From: Bacteroidota bacterium
Lineage (GTDB): Bacteria > Bacteroidota > Ignavibacteria > Ignavibacteriales > Ignavibacteriaceae
DNA: 55,537 bases
Assembly: GCA_022708025.1 (NCBI GenBank)
Contig: JAKIZM010000016.1
Location: forward strand, 1 to 55,537
Direction of reading: 5' to 3'
Shown here: in pieces, positions 9,206-17,774 of the stretch
Layout: every line of letters begins with the position of its first letter
Numbering within the stretch: the stretch's first letter is position 1
The notes under the pieces: model-generated
Database searches by the model: none
Told to the model about the DNA's origin: nothing
What the model saw: the letters and a program-made list of their open reading frames with translations, nothing else
Made by a program: the position numbers and the translations under genes

Positions 9206-10369
9206 TTACTTAATTTCTGTTAGCTCTTTAAACTTTGGATTTTTGGTATATCTTTTTACTAAATCCCGCGTGTCCTCAAATGCCTGATTCATTTTCTTTA
9301 TTTCTGTTTGAGATAATATTATTGTTGAATCACTTTGAAACGTTGAAGGAAGTATAACATATTCTCTGCCATTTAAAGTATTTCCCTTAAAAACCCAGGT
9401 TGGAATATAATTCACTTCATTGATACCGATTGAATCAGTAGTAAAATTTTTTGTAATGTTAAAAGTAATTATAAGTCCGGCATCCTTATATCTATCTCTT
9501 TGATTTGAAACAAAATTGCCCATTGAATAAGCTACAAATCCTGTATCGAGCTTACCATTATTTGTTTTGAAAAAATCAACCGGCTGCAGAACATGCGGAT
9601 GACCGCCAATAACAATATCAGCCCCAAATTCAATTGCTTTACTAACAGCATCTTTCTGAGATTTTACAGGCTCGCGAATATATTCATCCCCAAAATGATA
9701 ATGCACAATAACTAACTCAGCATTTTTACTTCTTGCTGTTCTGATATCGTGTTCAATTATATTAAAGTCAATAAGATTGATTAAATAATCTTTGCCTTTG
9801 GGAATAGGATTATCATTTGTTCCATAAGAGTAAGCAAGAATCGCAGTCTTGATTCCATTAATATCGAATACTCTTATTGAATCTCTGTCATTTTGTGAAG
9901 TGAAAGTTCCAACATAATTAATATTTCGTTTTATTAATTCATCAATTGTCTTTAACACACCTTTTTCACCTCTATCAAAAGAGTGGTTATTTGCAGTTAC
10001 AAGTAAATCAAATCCAATCGATTTTAAAGCATCAAGATAATTAACCGGTGTGTTAAATAAAGGATAACCAGTATATCCTTTGTTGTCTTTTCCGGCAGTA
10101 ACCGTTTCAAGATTACCAAATGTAAAATCGGATGATTCGAGATATTTTTTTACATTTCTGTAAACAGGAGTAAAATCAAAACTGTCTTTATTGACCCTAG
10201 CATATTCGAACTGAGGGCTATGACACATCAAATCACCAACAACCGAAATGGTAATTGTAACAGTGCTATCTGAATTATTAACACTTTTACTATTATCAAT
10301 TATCAAAGTTGATGGGATATTAAAAACAAATGTAGATAAGATTGATAAGATGATTATTATATTTTTCAT
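9206..10369 (-). CDS. CapA-family (poly-gamma-glutamate type) metallophosphatase
   Basis: A 387-residue exported protein with a signal peptide followed by the calcineurin-like CapA fold. The motifs SVVGDLMCHSP (about residue 44), ETVTAGKD, TANNHSFDRGEKG (N-H-x-x-D) and GGHPHVLQP are in the right order. Family members are linked to poly-gamma-glutamate or capsule synthesis and are envelope-associated; substrate is unknown. The frame reaches a TTG at 10378, but the ATG at 10369 gives a cleaner signal peptide. A terminator-like hairpin ends only about 13 bases upstream of this ATG. Confidence 0.85.
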   Translation of the reverse strand: MKNIIIILSILSTFVFNIPSTLIIDNSKSVNNSDSTVTITISVVGDLMCHSPQFEYARVNKDSFDFTPVYRNVKKYLESSDFTFGNLETVTAGKDNKGYTGYPLFNTPVNYLDALKSIGFDLLVTANNHSFDRGEKGVLKTIDELIKRNINYVGTFTSQNDRDSIRVFDINGIKTAILAYSYGTNDNPIPKGKDYLINLIDFNIIEHDIRTARSKNAELVIVHYHFGDEYIREPVKSQKDAVSKAIEFGADIVIGGHPHVLQPVDFFKTNNGKLDTGFVAYSMGNFVSNQRDRYKDAGLIITFNITKNFTTDSIGINEVNYIPTWVFKGNTLNGREYVILPSTFQSDSTIILSQTEIKKMNQAFEDTRDLVKRYTKNPKFKELTEIK

Positions 10370-10381
10370 ATAATACAAAAC

Positions 10382-10409
10382 AAGGCTGAGCTACTGCTAA
10401 CCCAGCCTT
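10382..10409 (-). terminator. Intrinsic terminator after the histone H1-like gene
   Basis: On the minus strand, an 11-bp stem (AAGGCTGGGTT paired with AGCTCAGCCTT, two G-U pairs) closes a 6-base loop and is followed by GTTTTGTATT. It lies 23 bases past the stop of the H1-like gene and 12 bases before the capA ATG, so capA expression would need read-through or a promoter overlapping the hairpin. Confidence 0.7.
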
Positions 10410-10432
10410 TCAAGAATAATATTTTTCAGCTC

Positions 10433-10624
10433 TTATAATTTAGGAGCTTTTCTGGCAGCTTTTACTGCCTGAACATCATTTCTGATTTCCTGACATAATT
10501 TTCTGAGATCGCTCAGGCCTTTGCGTACTCTTGTACCTGCAGCAGCTTGTTCTTTCACATAAAATTTTTGGAAATCACCTTCCAAGCTTTGAACAAATTG
10601 AACTAATTGATTAAATTTTTCCAT
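10433..10624 (-). CDS. Histone H1-like protein (Hc1 type)
   Basis: A 63-residue, very basic C-terminal, all-helical small protein. The core (FNQLVQFVQSLEGDFQKFY, then a G-T-R-V-R-K-G segment and L-x-L-x2-L-C-Q-E-I-R) matches the short H1-like chromatin proteins conserved across Bacteroidota and Chlorobi. These are related to chlamydial Hc1 and are presumed to bind DNA. A good AGGAGG ribosome site lies directly upstream (plus-strand cctcct at about 10631). It has its own terminator and is probably well expressed. DNA binding is inferred from the family. Confidence 0.85.
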   Translation of the reverse strand: MEKFNQLVQFVQSLEGDFQKFYVKEQAAAGTRVRKGLSDLRKLCQEIRNDVQAVKAARKAPKL

Positions 10625-10652
10625 ACGAACCTCCTATAAGTTAGTGAATTTA

Positions 10653-12653
10653 TTATTTTATATTTTCCAGAATTATTTCTGCAATGTCTTTAACTGCTAC
10701 TTCATCTGTTTTTTCAAAATGCTTAACTCCGTCTGTCATCATTGTCATGCAAAACGGACAGGCAGAAGCAATTGTATCAGCATTTGTTTCAAGTGCTTCT
10801 CTTGTTCTTTCTTCATTTATTCTGCCGCCTTCTTCATCTTCAAGAAACATTCTTCCACCACCAGCACCGCAGCAGAATCCCTTACTTTTATTTCTTTTCA
10901 TTTCTACCATATCCAAGCCAGCAACTTTATTCAGTGAATTTCTTGGAGCATCATAAATATTATTATATCTGCCTAAGTAACAAGAATCGTGATAAGTAAC
11001 TTTATGCTTTTCAGATTCATCTTTAAGCTGTATTTTACCTTGCGCAAGTAATTCTTCAATAAACTCTGTATGATGAATAACTTCATAATTTCCACCGAAC
11101 TGAGGAAACTCATTTTTTAAAGAATGAAAACAATGTGGACAAGCAGTTACTACTTTCTTTACTCCGTAATTGTTCAATGTTTCCACATTATCGTGCATCA
11201 TCATCTGGGAAAGATACTCATTTCCTAGTCTGCGGGCGGTATCACCATTACATTTTTCTTCAGTTCCAAGTATTCTGAAATCAACACCCGCTTTTTGCAT
11301 TATAGTTGCGAAAGCTTTTGTAACTTTTTTATATCTGTCATCAAATGAACCAGCACATCCAACCCAGAATAAAATTTCTCCATTTTTATCTTCTGCCATA
11401 GTTTTAATATTCATTCCTTCTGCCCAGTTGGCTCTGTCAGCAGCATTAAAGACCCATGGAGTAAAATTTGTCTCCAGACTTTTAAAAACAGAATTTAATT
11501 GCGGCGGAAATTCTGATTCAGTTAATATTAAATCTCTTCTCATATCAACGATTGAATCCACATGTTCAATCATTACAGGACATTCCTGAACACAAGCCAT
11601 ACAGGTTGTACATTCCCACAATGCAGTATCTGTAACATAATTGTGAACAAGTGTTTTGTCGTAAAGTTCGCCTTCTGTTTTACCTTCAACAATAAGCGGA
11701 GCTTTATCTAACGTTCTTTTTCTGATGTTTACAATTATCTCTCTGGGATTCAATGATTTCCCAACTGTAAAAGCTGGACAAGCGTAAGTACATCTGCCGC
11801 ATTCAGTGCAGGAATATCCATCTAATATTTGTTTCCAACTGAATTGATCAATATCTGCAACTCCAAAAGATTCGGCATTTTCATCTTCAAGATCAATTTT
11901 CTTAAGAGTATTCCTGACAGGGTCCAGATTGGCAAAAAACACATTAGGTATTGAAGTTAAAATATGTAAATGCTTGGAATAAGGAAGATAGTTTAAAAAT
12001 CCAAATATCATTATAATGTGCATCCACCAAAACACTTCATAAAGGATTATTGTAGTCTCAGTTTGTCCATTAAAAAAGATTCCGGCAATAAAAGCAGAAA
12101 CAGGTCTGAATTCATAAGGATGATATTTCATTCCGTTATTTGCATAAGCAGCAGCATTTTCTCCATACATAGATAAAACAATCAGCATTATTAAAACAAG
12201 AATAAAAGCCGCATCTTTCAATCCGTGCTTATCAACTTGTAATCTTGGAATTTTCTGAATAAATCTTCTATATAGGGAAACCAGGATAGCAACAATAACG
12301 AATAATCCAAATAAATCCTGAACTATTGTAACCACCGTAAAAAACGGTCCAAGCACGGAAAGAGTAAAGGGAGTATAGAATCCTTGAATTATACTTTCAA
12401 GAACTGCAAAAATAAAAAGAATAAACGCCCAGAAAATTATCAGATGTAATATTCCCGCAAGTGGTTCACGTAAAAGTTTTGTCTGGGCAAAAGCAATATT
12501 CCATACTCTCTTCAATCGTGTCGGAATATTATCAAATCTATCGTCTTTCTTTTTAGCAACTTTTAAGTATTTTATTAACTTATTAACACTGTAGCCGAAA
12601 AAGATAAACGCTGCTAAAAATATTAGTATAAAAATTATATTTTTTAAATCCAT
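10653..12653 (-). CDS. Membrane-bound Fe-S oxidoreductase (HdrD/GlpC-like)
   Basis: A 666-residue fusion. The first 240 residues hold about six membrane segments with histidines, like the heme-b NarI/HdrE-type subunit. Two [4Fe-4S] clusters follow: C282, C285, C288, C292 and C348, C351, C354, C358. The C-terminal half has two cysteine-rich CCG domains (ending in FCCGAGGG and ACPFCMTMM). Such proteins pass electrons between cytoplasmic donors, often electron-transfer flavoprotein or an acyl-CoA dehydrogenase, and the quinone pool. No partner flavoprotein gene is adjacent, so the donor is unknown. Architecture call is firm. Confidence 0.9.
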   Translation of the reverse strand: MDLKNIIFILIFLAAFIFFGYSVNKLIKYLKVAKKKDDRFDNIPTRLKRVWNIAFAQTKLLREPLAGILHLIIFWAFILFIFAVLESIIQGFYTPFTLSVLGPFFTVVTIVQDLFGLFVIVAILVSLYRRFIQKIPRLQVDKHGLKDAAFILVLIMLIVLSMYGENAAAYANNGMKYHPYEFRPVSAFIAGIFFNGQTETTIILYEVFWWMHIIMIFGFLNYLPYSKHLHILTSIPNVFFANLDPVRNTLKKIDLEDENAESFGVADIDQFSWKQILDGYSCTECGRCTYACPAFTVGKSLNPREIIVNIRKRTLDKAPLIVEGKTEGELYDKTLVHNYVTDTALWECTTCMACVQECPVMIEHVDSIVDMRRDLILTESEFPPQLNSVFKSLETNFTPWVFNAADRANWAEGMNIKTMAEDKNGEILFWVGCAGSFDDRYKKVTKAFATIMQKAGVDFRILGTEEKCNGDTARRLGNEYLSQMMMHDNVETLNNYGVKKVVTACPHCFHSLKNEFPQFGGNYEVIHHTEFIEELLAQGKIQLKDESEKHKVTYHDSCYLGRYNNIYDAPRNSLNKVAGLDMVEMKRNKSKGFCCGAGGGRMFLEDEEGGRINEERTREALETNADTIASACPFCMTMMTDGVKHFEKTDEVAVKDIAEIILENIK

Positions 12654-12670
12654 AATGCTTTTTAAAACTC

Positions 12671-13501
12671 TTACAAAAATTTCCTGTCCAAAAAGTCTCG
12701 TGTCTTTTTAATAACTAAATCAAATTTTTTATTACTTTTCTTAAATGGGTGGACTATGTCAAATGTATGTCCACAAGCCGGAATCCTCTCAAACTCAGTA
12801 AATTCCTTATTACTCCAATTATAAATTTGTTCACCTTCCACAATAGGAACGGTTAGATCTTCAGTTCCGTGTATAATCAATAAAGGCTTATTAAGATTTT
12901 TTACAGCTTTTTTAATACTTAAAGAATTATTTTTATTTTTCTCAATATCCTCTAAAACTTCAACATTCATTTGCAGGACTTGCTTTGTTCGTGAATTTAC
13001 AACCTCTATTAGTCCTTTTTCTCTCCATTCAGCTTTTTGTCTTTCAGTATACCTATCCAGTTTTGCAACAGATGCCCAAACAATATAAGCATCAACTTTT
13101 TCAATCATACTACTAATGATTGCAACACCGCCTCCCCGACTGTGACCAATCAATCCTATCTTTTTGGAATTTTTATTTCCAAAAAATCCTGATTTATAAG
13201 CCCTTATAATTTGAACTAGTTCAGATACTTCAAGTGAAACTGTATTTTTTGCAAAACTCTTTACATCAAATAAATCTGAACCGCTTTTATCAACACCATT
13301 ATGCGAAAAATTAAACAATATAACACAATAACCGTTTTCCGATAATTGTTCAGCAGTAAAAGGAAAAAATCCCCAATCTTTAAATCCCTTGAAACCGTGC
13401 ACTAATATCAAACAAGGTGCTTTATTAATGTTTTCAAATCCGTATAAAGAAATATTGAGAACATATCCCTCATTTGATTTTAGTCTAAATTCTCTGTTCA
13501 T
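12671..13501 (-). CDS. Alpha/beta hydrolase (dienelactone hydrolase/esterase-like)
   Basis: A 276-residue cytoplasmic hydrolase. The oxyanion HGFKGFKDWGFF segment is at about 35-46, the nucleophile elbow GHSRGGG at 119-125 (Ser121), an aspartate in the HGTEDLTVP strand and a histidine in ACGHTFD complete the triad. The substrate cannot be read. It lies 17 bases upstream of the Fe-S oxidoreductase on the same strand. Upstream of its start is a 667-base gap. Confidence 0.88.
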   Translation of the reverse strand: MNREFRLKSNEGYVLNISLYGFENINKAPCLILVHGFKGFKDWGFFPFTAEQLSENGYCVILFNFSHNGVDKSGSDLFDVKSFAKNTVSLEVSELVQIIRAYKSGFFGNKNSKKIGLIGHSRGGGVAIISSMIEKVDAYIVWASVAKLDRYTERQKAEWREKGLIEVVNSRTKQVLQMNVEVLEDIEKNKNNSLSIKKAVKNLNKPLLIIHGTEDLTVPIVEGEQIYNWSNKEFTEFERIPACGHTFDIVHPFKKSNKKFDLVIKKTRDFLDRKFL

Positions 13502-14168
13502 TACTTTGAAATATGAGTAATAAACAGTGAAAAGTCAATATTTTTTAAAATTTTGAACAAATATAATTCAGACCTGATTTTTTTAATAAAACTACACTTT
13601 AGCAATTATTTCTGATCTTTTCTCCAAAAAATTGAGATTTTCAGGTAAAAACAAACTTTTATATTTGTTGGTTAAAAACAAATCAGTAAATGCTTAAATG
13701 GAATTTTTTATTAAAATATGAATTTTACTGTAGAAAAAATTGATAGAAATCAATGAATTTTATTAGTGACAAATAAAATAGGATAAAAACATCGCTGCTT
13801 AAAGTGACACTTTATAAAATAACTTTAGCGAATATAATTTGAAAAAAAATAACTTAGAATATTTATCTGAGTAACAGTCAATCAAAAGTAAATCCTCCTT
13901 AGACAAAGAAAAAACAATAGCTGAGAAATGCAATTGTTATAAATTAAAATTGTTGGCAATGATGTTAACTACGAAAATGTAAATTTCGATATTTATTAAT
14001 TTGTTGTTTATGTAGAAGATTCTATAAAGTTAGCTAGCACCTAAAGAATTATTAATAGGACTTTATTTTATAACAAATTGAAAAATTAAAGCAACTGTTT
14101 TCCTCTTTTACTTTGTCAATTGATTTAGCTATTTTTTATCTGAGATAAATATCTATATTTATTAGAAT
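13502..14168. other. Long AT-rich intergenic region between divergent genes
   Basis: A 667-base stretch between the divergently transcribed hydrolase and HisA-like genes. Both strands are dense with stops and I find no open frame with a ribosome site, no tRNA and no strong hairpin. It should carry promoters for both directions. Its length is unusual for this gene-dense window, so regulation of the HisA-like operon from here is likely, but no operator can be named. Confidence 0.5.
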
Positions 14169-14933
14169 ATGACTCCAATTAAAAAACAATTGTTAGTTAT
14201 TCCATCTATTGATATTCAAAACAGAAAAACTGTAAGAGTTGTTAAAGGAATTCCGGAACTTGATTGTAAAGAATATGGTGATGATCCTGTAGAAATGGCA
14301 ATGCTGTGGCGTGCAGAAAATGCTAAGATGCTGCATATAGTTGATTTTGATGGCGCAATTGATCACTCTAAAATAAATCAGGATATAATTAAAGAAATTT
14401 GTAATTCTGTTATAATACCGATTGAATTTGCCGGTGGTGTTAGAGGTATTGATGAAGCTGAGGCTATTTTTGATCTTGGTGTGTACCGTATTGCCATTAA
14501 CACAATGGCTTTGGAAAATCGTTCGGAGTTTATAAAATTATTTGAAAAATACGGCCCAACAAAAATAGTACTCTCAATAGATATTCTTAACGAAAAACTG
14601 GTAACTCGTGGCAGACAAAAACAATCTGACCTAAATTATATTGACTTCGTTAAAGAGATGGTTCAGATTGGAATTGACAGAGTTATTGTTACAGATGTTA
14701 ATCGTAATGGTGTTATGCAAGGTCCAAATATTGAGCTTTCAAAATCAATTGCTGAAAAGTGTAAAGTTAAAGTAACTCACTCAGGCGGAGTGCGTAATAA
14801 AGATGAGCTTTTTGATCTTCAAAATTTAGTTCCACTAAATGTTGATTCTGTTATAATTGGCAGAGCATTTTACGAAAACAGATTTCCCTGTCAAAAATTA
14901 TGGCGTTTGGCAGAGTCAGGATTATTTAATTAA
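14169..14933 (+). CDS. Divergent HisA-like TIM-barrel protein
   Basis: 254 residues, clearly of the HisA/HisF barrel family: IPSID (Asp15), GDDPVEMA (37-44), HIVDFDGA (56-63), GGVR (89-92), SID (Asp138), GGVR (206-209) and IIGRAFYE (229-236) match HisA. HisA isomerises ProFAR in histidine synthesis. Two conserved spots differ: the DGT phosphate/active-site segment is NGV (180-182), and the TRGW segment is TRGR (146-149). No other his gene is nearby; instead it is in one unit with a cyclic-nucleotide-binding protein and a stress protein. It may be a true HisA or a paralog with another role; the second seems more likely. Confidence 0.75.
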   Translation: MTPIKKQLLVIPSIDIQNRKTVRVVKGIPELDCKEYGDDPVEMAMLWRAENAKMLHIVDFDGAIDHSKINQDIIKEICNSVIIPIEFAGGVRGIDEAEAIFDLGVYRIAINTMALENRSEFIKLFEKYGPTKIVLSIDILNEKLVTRGRQKQSDLNYIDFVKEMVQIGIDRVIVTDVNRNGVMQGPNIELSKSIAEKCKVKVTHSGGVRNKDELFDLQNLVPLNVDSVIIGRAFYENRFPCQKLWRLAESGLFN

Positions 14934-14942
14934 AGGTCTTAT

Positions 14943-15500
14943 ATGGAAAAAGAAAAAGTTATTCACAGTAGTTTCTGGGTTAATTTTTTTAATTCACCTA
15001 CGGAAGAAGCAGATTTAAAAAATTCACTTAAATCTATTCCAATTTTTAACGAACTTACTAAAAGAGATCTTACATCCCTGATTAGTATTATTCATAACCG
15101 GACTTTTGTTGCCGGTGAAATGATTTTTCATCAGGGTGATCCGGGAATAGGACTTTATCTTATCCGTGAAGGTGAGGTTGAAATAAAACGTAGTAATAGT
15201 TTTGGTGTTGAAAGTATTTTAGCTGTTTTTTCTCCGGGTGATTTTTTCGGTGAACTTGCTCTTGTTGATGGTGAAAAAAGATCCGCATCTGCGGTTGCTA
15301 AAACAGCTTGTAAAATATCTGTAATATTTAAACCTGATCTGGACGAATTTATTGAAAAGTATCCCCGGAAAGGGATTAAAATTCTTACAGGCATTTCCAA
15401 TATTCTTGCCTTAAGATTAAGAACTGTAAACGAAGATTTCTTTAACCTACAATACAATATACCACAACAGAAAGGAAATGAAGATGGAATCAACAATTAA
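14943..15500 (+). CDS. Stand-alone cyclic nucleotide-binding domain protein
   Basis: 185 residues with one CRP-type cNMP-binding beta-roll. Residues 34-135 hold the fold, with the phosphate-binding cassette FGELALVDGEKRSA (102-115), including the glutamate and arginine that contact the cyclic nucleotide. There is no helix-turn-helix after it, only a short helical tail, so it is not a transcription factor by itself. It begins nine bases after the HisA-like stop and overlaps the USP gene. A role as a ligand-sensing partner in this operon is inferred. Confidence 0.85.
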   Translation: MEKEKVIHSSFWVNFFNSPTEEADLKNSLKSIPIFNELTKRDLTSLISIIHNRTFVAGEMIFHQGDPGIGLYLIREGEVEIKRSNSFGVESILAVFSPGDFFGELALVDGEKRSASAVAKTACKISVIFKPDLDEFIEKYPRKGIKILTGISNILALRLRTVNEDFFNLQYNIPQQKGNEDGINN

Positions 15501-15963
15501 AAAAGTTCTTGTGCCTATCGATTTTTCTGATTATTCCAAAAGCGCATTAAAATATGCAATCAATTTTTCAAAGTTTTTTAATGCAGAAATAATCCTAATA
15601 TATGTAGTTGAACCTGTTATATATCCATTGGATTTTAGTATGGGTCAGATTGCTATGCCTTCATTCAGTACTGAATGGGATCAGCGTGCAAAAGAAGAAC
15701 TGGATAAACTAGCCAAGAAGGAAATTAATTCTTCTGTAAAAACCATAATTAAAACAGGAAAACCTTTTTTAGAGATTATAGAAACAGCTAAAGAAGAAAA
15801 TATTGATCTTATAATAATTGCAACCCACGGTCATACAGGGGTTGAGCATATTATATTCGGAAGTACGGCTGAAAAAGTTGTAAGAAAAGCTCCCTGTCCG
15901 GTTTTAACTTTACGCGAACCTATTAAAGGTTATAATCATAAAGAAGAAAACAACAAAGCTTAA
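15484..15963 (+). CDS. Universal stress protein (UspA family)
   Basis: A 159-residue single-domain USP. It opens with KVLVPIDFSDYSKSALKYA and ends with the ATP-binding region ATHG followed nine residues later by GS (about 117-131). The first Gly of the motif is Ala. The frame opens at an ATG at 15478, but that lies two bases from the AAAGGA site; the ATG at 15484 has proper spacing and is chosen. It overlaps the preceding gene by 17 bases. USPs bind ATP or act under starvation and redox stress; the partner here is unknown. Confidence 0.9.
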   Translation: MESTIKKVLVPIDFSDYSKSALKYAINFSKFFNAEIILIYVVEPVIYPLDFSMGQIAMPSFSTEWDQRAKEELDKLAKKEINSSVKTIIKTGKPFLEIIETAKEENIDLIIIATHGHTGVEHIIFGSTAEKVVRKAPCPVLTLREPIKGYNHKEENNKA

Positions 15964-16026
15964 TACATCTTCTGTTTATTGAAAAATTAAGATTAGTGGT
16001 AAATCTGATAGGATAAATTTTTCTAA

Positions 16027-17001
16027 TTATGTATCTCTCTGTGTGACAAAATCAACCAGTTTAATTAGGGATGATTTCATTTCAGATTCTGGAAAGATAT
16101 TAAGAGCGTCTTTAGCTTGAACAGAATAATTTTGTGAGATTTTCAAAGCATAGTCAATACCGTTATTAGCTTTTACAAAACTTATAATTTCTCTTACTTT
16201 CGTTTTATCATTACCATTCTTAAGAACATTTTTTATTCTTGATGCTTCACTCTTTGATACTTTGTTAAGAGCATAAATAAGTGGAAGAGTAATTTTCTTC
16301 TCTTTAATATCACCGCCTACAGGTTTGCCAATTAAATTAGCTGTTCCTTCGTAATCAAGAATATCATCTCTTATCTGGAAAGCCATTCCCAAAGAATGTC
16401 CAAACTGTTTCATTGATTCAATAAATTTCTGATCATTTGTTGTGCTCATAGCACCAATTACACAACATGTTTCCAGCAGAGAAGCTGTTTTATCTGAGAT
16501 AACTCTGAAATAAGTTTCTTCATCAATATCCAGTTTTCTTGTTTTCTGAATCTGGAGCAACTCCCCTTCTGACATTCTTTTTACTGCTTCTGTAATAACC
16601 CCAAGAAAGTCATAATCTTTTCCGTCAATGGAAATCATTAATCCGCGTGAAAGCAAGTAATCACCCATCAGCACTGCAACTTTATTTTTAAACAAAGCGT
16701 TGATAGACCATATACCTCTTCTTTTATCTGCGTTATCTACCACATCATCATGAATCAGTGTGGCAGTATGAAGTAATTCAACAAGACTTGCACCACGAAA
16801 AGTTCTTTCAGTAATTTCGCCGCATATTTTGGCTGAAAGAAGCACAAGCCTTGGCCGGATTTTCTTTCCCTTCTGCCTGATAATGTATCTTGCAACCAGA
16901 TCTACAATCCTGACATCAGAACGCATAGAAGCTTTGAAGATATCTTCAAATTGTGCTAACTCATTTTTAACAGAGCGGCTTATTTCAGAAAGTGAAGGCA
17001 T
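16027..17001 (-). CDS. ispB: Polyprenyl diphosphate synthase
   Basis: A trans-isoprenyl diphosphate synthase of 324 residues that elongates isoprenyl chains, most likely for the quinone side chain. The first aspartate-rich motif is DDVVD (85-89), preceded by LIH and followed by KRRG; the second is QIRDDILDYEG near residue 215. Residues before the first motif are small-to-medium (A-T-L-I-H), consistent with a long-chain product, though length cannot be fixed. It lies two bases after tatC and faces the USP gene tail to tail. Confidence 0.9.
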   Translation of the reverse strand: MPSLSEISRSVKNELAQFEDIFKASMRSDVRIVDLVARYIIRQKGKKIRPRLVLLSAKICGEITERTFRGASLVELLHTATLIHDDVVDNADKRRGIWSINALFKNKVAVLMGDYLLSRGLMISIDGKDYDFLGVITEAVKRMSEGELLQIQKTRKLDIDEETYFRVISDKTASLLETCCVIGAMSTTNDQKFIESMKQFGHSLGMAFQIRDDILDYEGTANLIGKPVGGDIKEKKITLPLIYALNKVSKSEASRIKNVLKNGNDKTKVREIISFVKANNGIDYALKISQNYSVQAKDALNIFPESEMKSSLIKLVDFVTQRDT

Positions 17002-17003
17002 TA

Positions 17004-17765
17004 TTAAGATTTCTTCTGGGATAATTTTGAGATCAAAATACTTATTTCATATAGTAACACCAGTGGAACAGCTAATACAACTTGTGAAACCGGATCAGTA
17101 CCGGGTGTTAAAAAAGCAGCAGCAACCATAATAAAAACTATTGCATGTCGTCTATATTTTCTCATAAAACTCGGTTTAAGTATGCCAAGTTTGGATAAGA
17201 AAAATGAAATCATAGGTAATTCAAATACTAAACCGGCTGCAAGCATAACACTTATTATGATTGACATATACTCATCAATCGCAAATTCATTTTTTATTGA
17301 TTCAGATCCAAATTGTGCTGCAAACTTAAGGGTTAAGGGAAGCATTACAAAATATGCAAACGCAATTCCGGCTAAAAAACAAATAGATGAAAAAATTACA
17401 ATCCAGAAAATATATCGTCTTTCTCGCTTTCTAAGTGCCGGTGCAATAAACTGCCATATTTGATAAAACAGATTTGGAATACTGATAATAACCCCAACCA
17501 TTATTGCAATTTGCATATATAAAAACAACTGCCCGAATGGTCTCAAATTCTGAAGTGAAGCATTTGCGTCTTTAGCCGGCTTTAATAAAACAACATCAAC
17601 AAGAAAATCAATAAAAATCCAGGCAATAATTGCTCCGGCAACAACACCGATAAGCGAATAAATTATTCTCCACCTTAATTCCTCAAGATGTTCAAGAAAA
17701 GTCATTTCTCTTTCGGAATTACTGTTCTCCTGTTCTAATTCTTCTTTTAGTATTTCTTCAGCCAC
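17004..17765 (-). CDS. tatC: Sec-independent protein translocase TatC
   Basis: Core membrane subunit of the twin-arginine translocase, which exports folded proteins. The 253-residue protein has an acidic N-terminus, the family start MTFLEHLEELRWRIIYS (about 20-36) and six membrane segments. The glutamate in the first loop region and the SxxFEL-like LVFELPMISFFL segment (about 172-183) are as expected. It sits nine bases after glyA. No tatA is adjacent, which is common in this group. Confidence 0.95.
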   Translation of the reverse strand: MAEEILKEELEQENSNSEREMTFLEHLEELRWRIIYSLIGVVAGAIIAWIFIDFLVDVVLLKPAKDANASLQNLRPFGQLFLYMQIAIMVGVIISIPNLFYQIWQFIAPALRKRERRYIFWIVIFSSICFLAGIAFAYFVMLPLTLKFAAQFGSESIKNEFAIDEYMSIIISVMLAAGLVFELPMISFFLSKLGILKPSFMRKYRRHAIVFIMVAAAFLTPGTDPVSQVVLAVPLVLLYEISILISKLSQKKS

Positions 17766-17774
17766 TTTAATAAA

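Noticed and set aside
10644..10999. Plus-strand open frames overlapping the Fe-S oxidoreductase
   Set aside because: They lie antisense to a well-supported gene with full motifs and have no ribosome site or recognisable domain.
13960..13985. Sigma-54 promoter before the HisA-like gene
   Set aside because: TTGGCA is present but the -12 element reads TTAA instead of TTGC.
15155..15496. Minus-strand open frame within the cyclic-nucleotide-binding gene
   Set aside because: It is antisense to a gene with the full phosphate-binding cassette and has no ribosome site.
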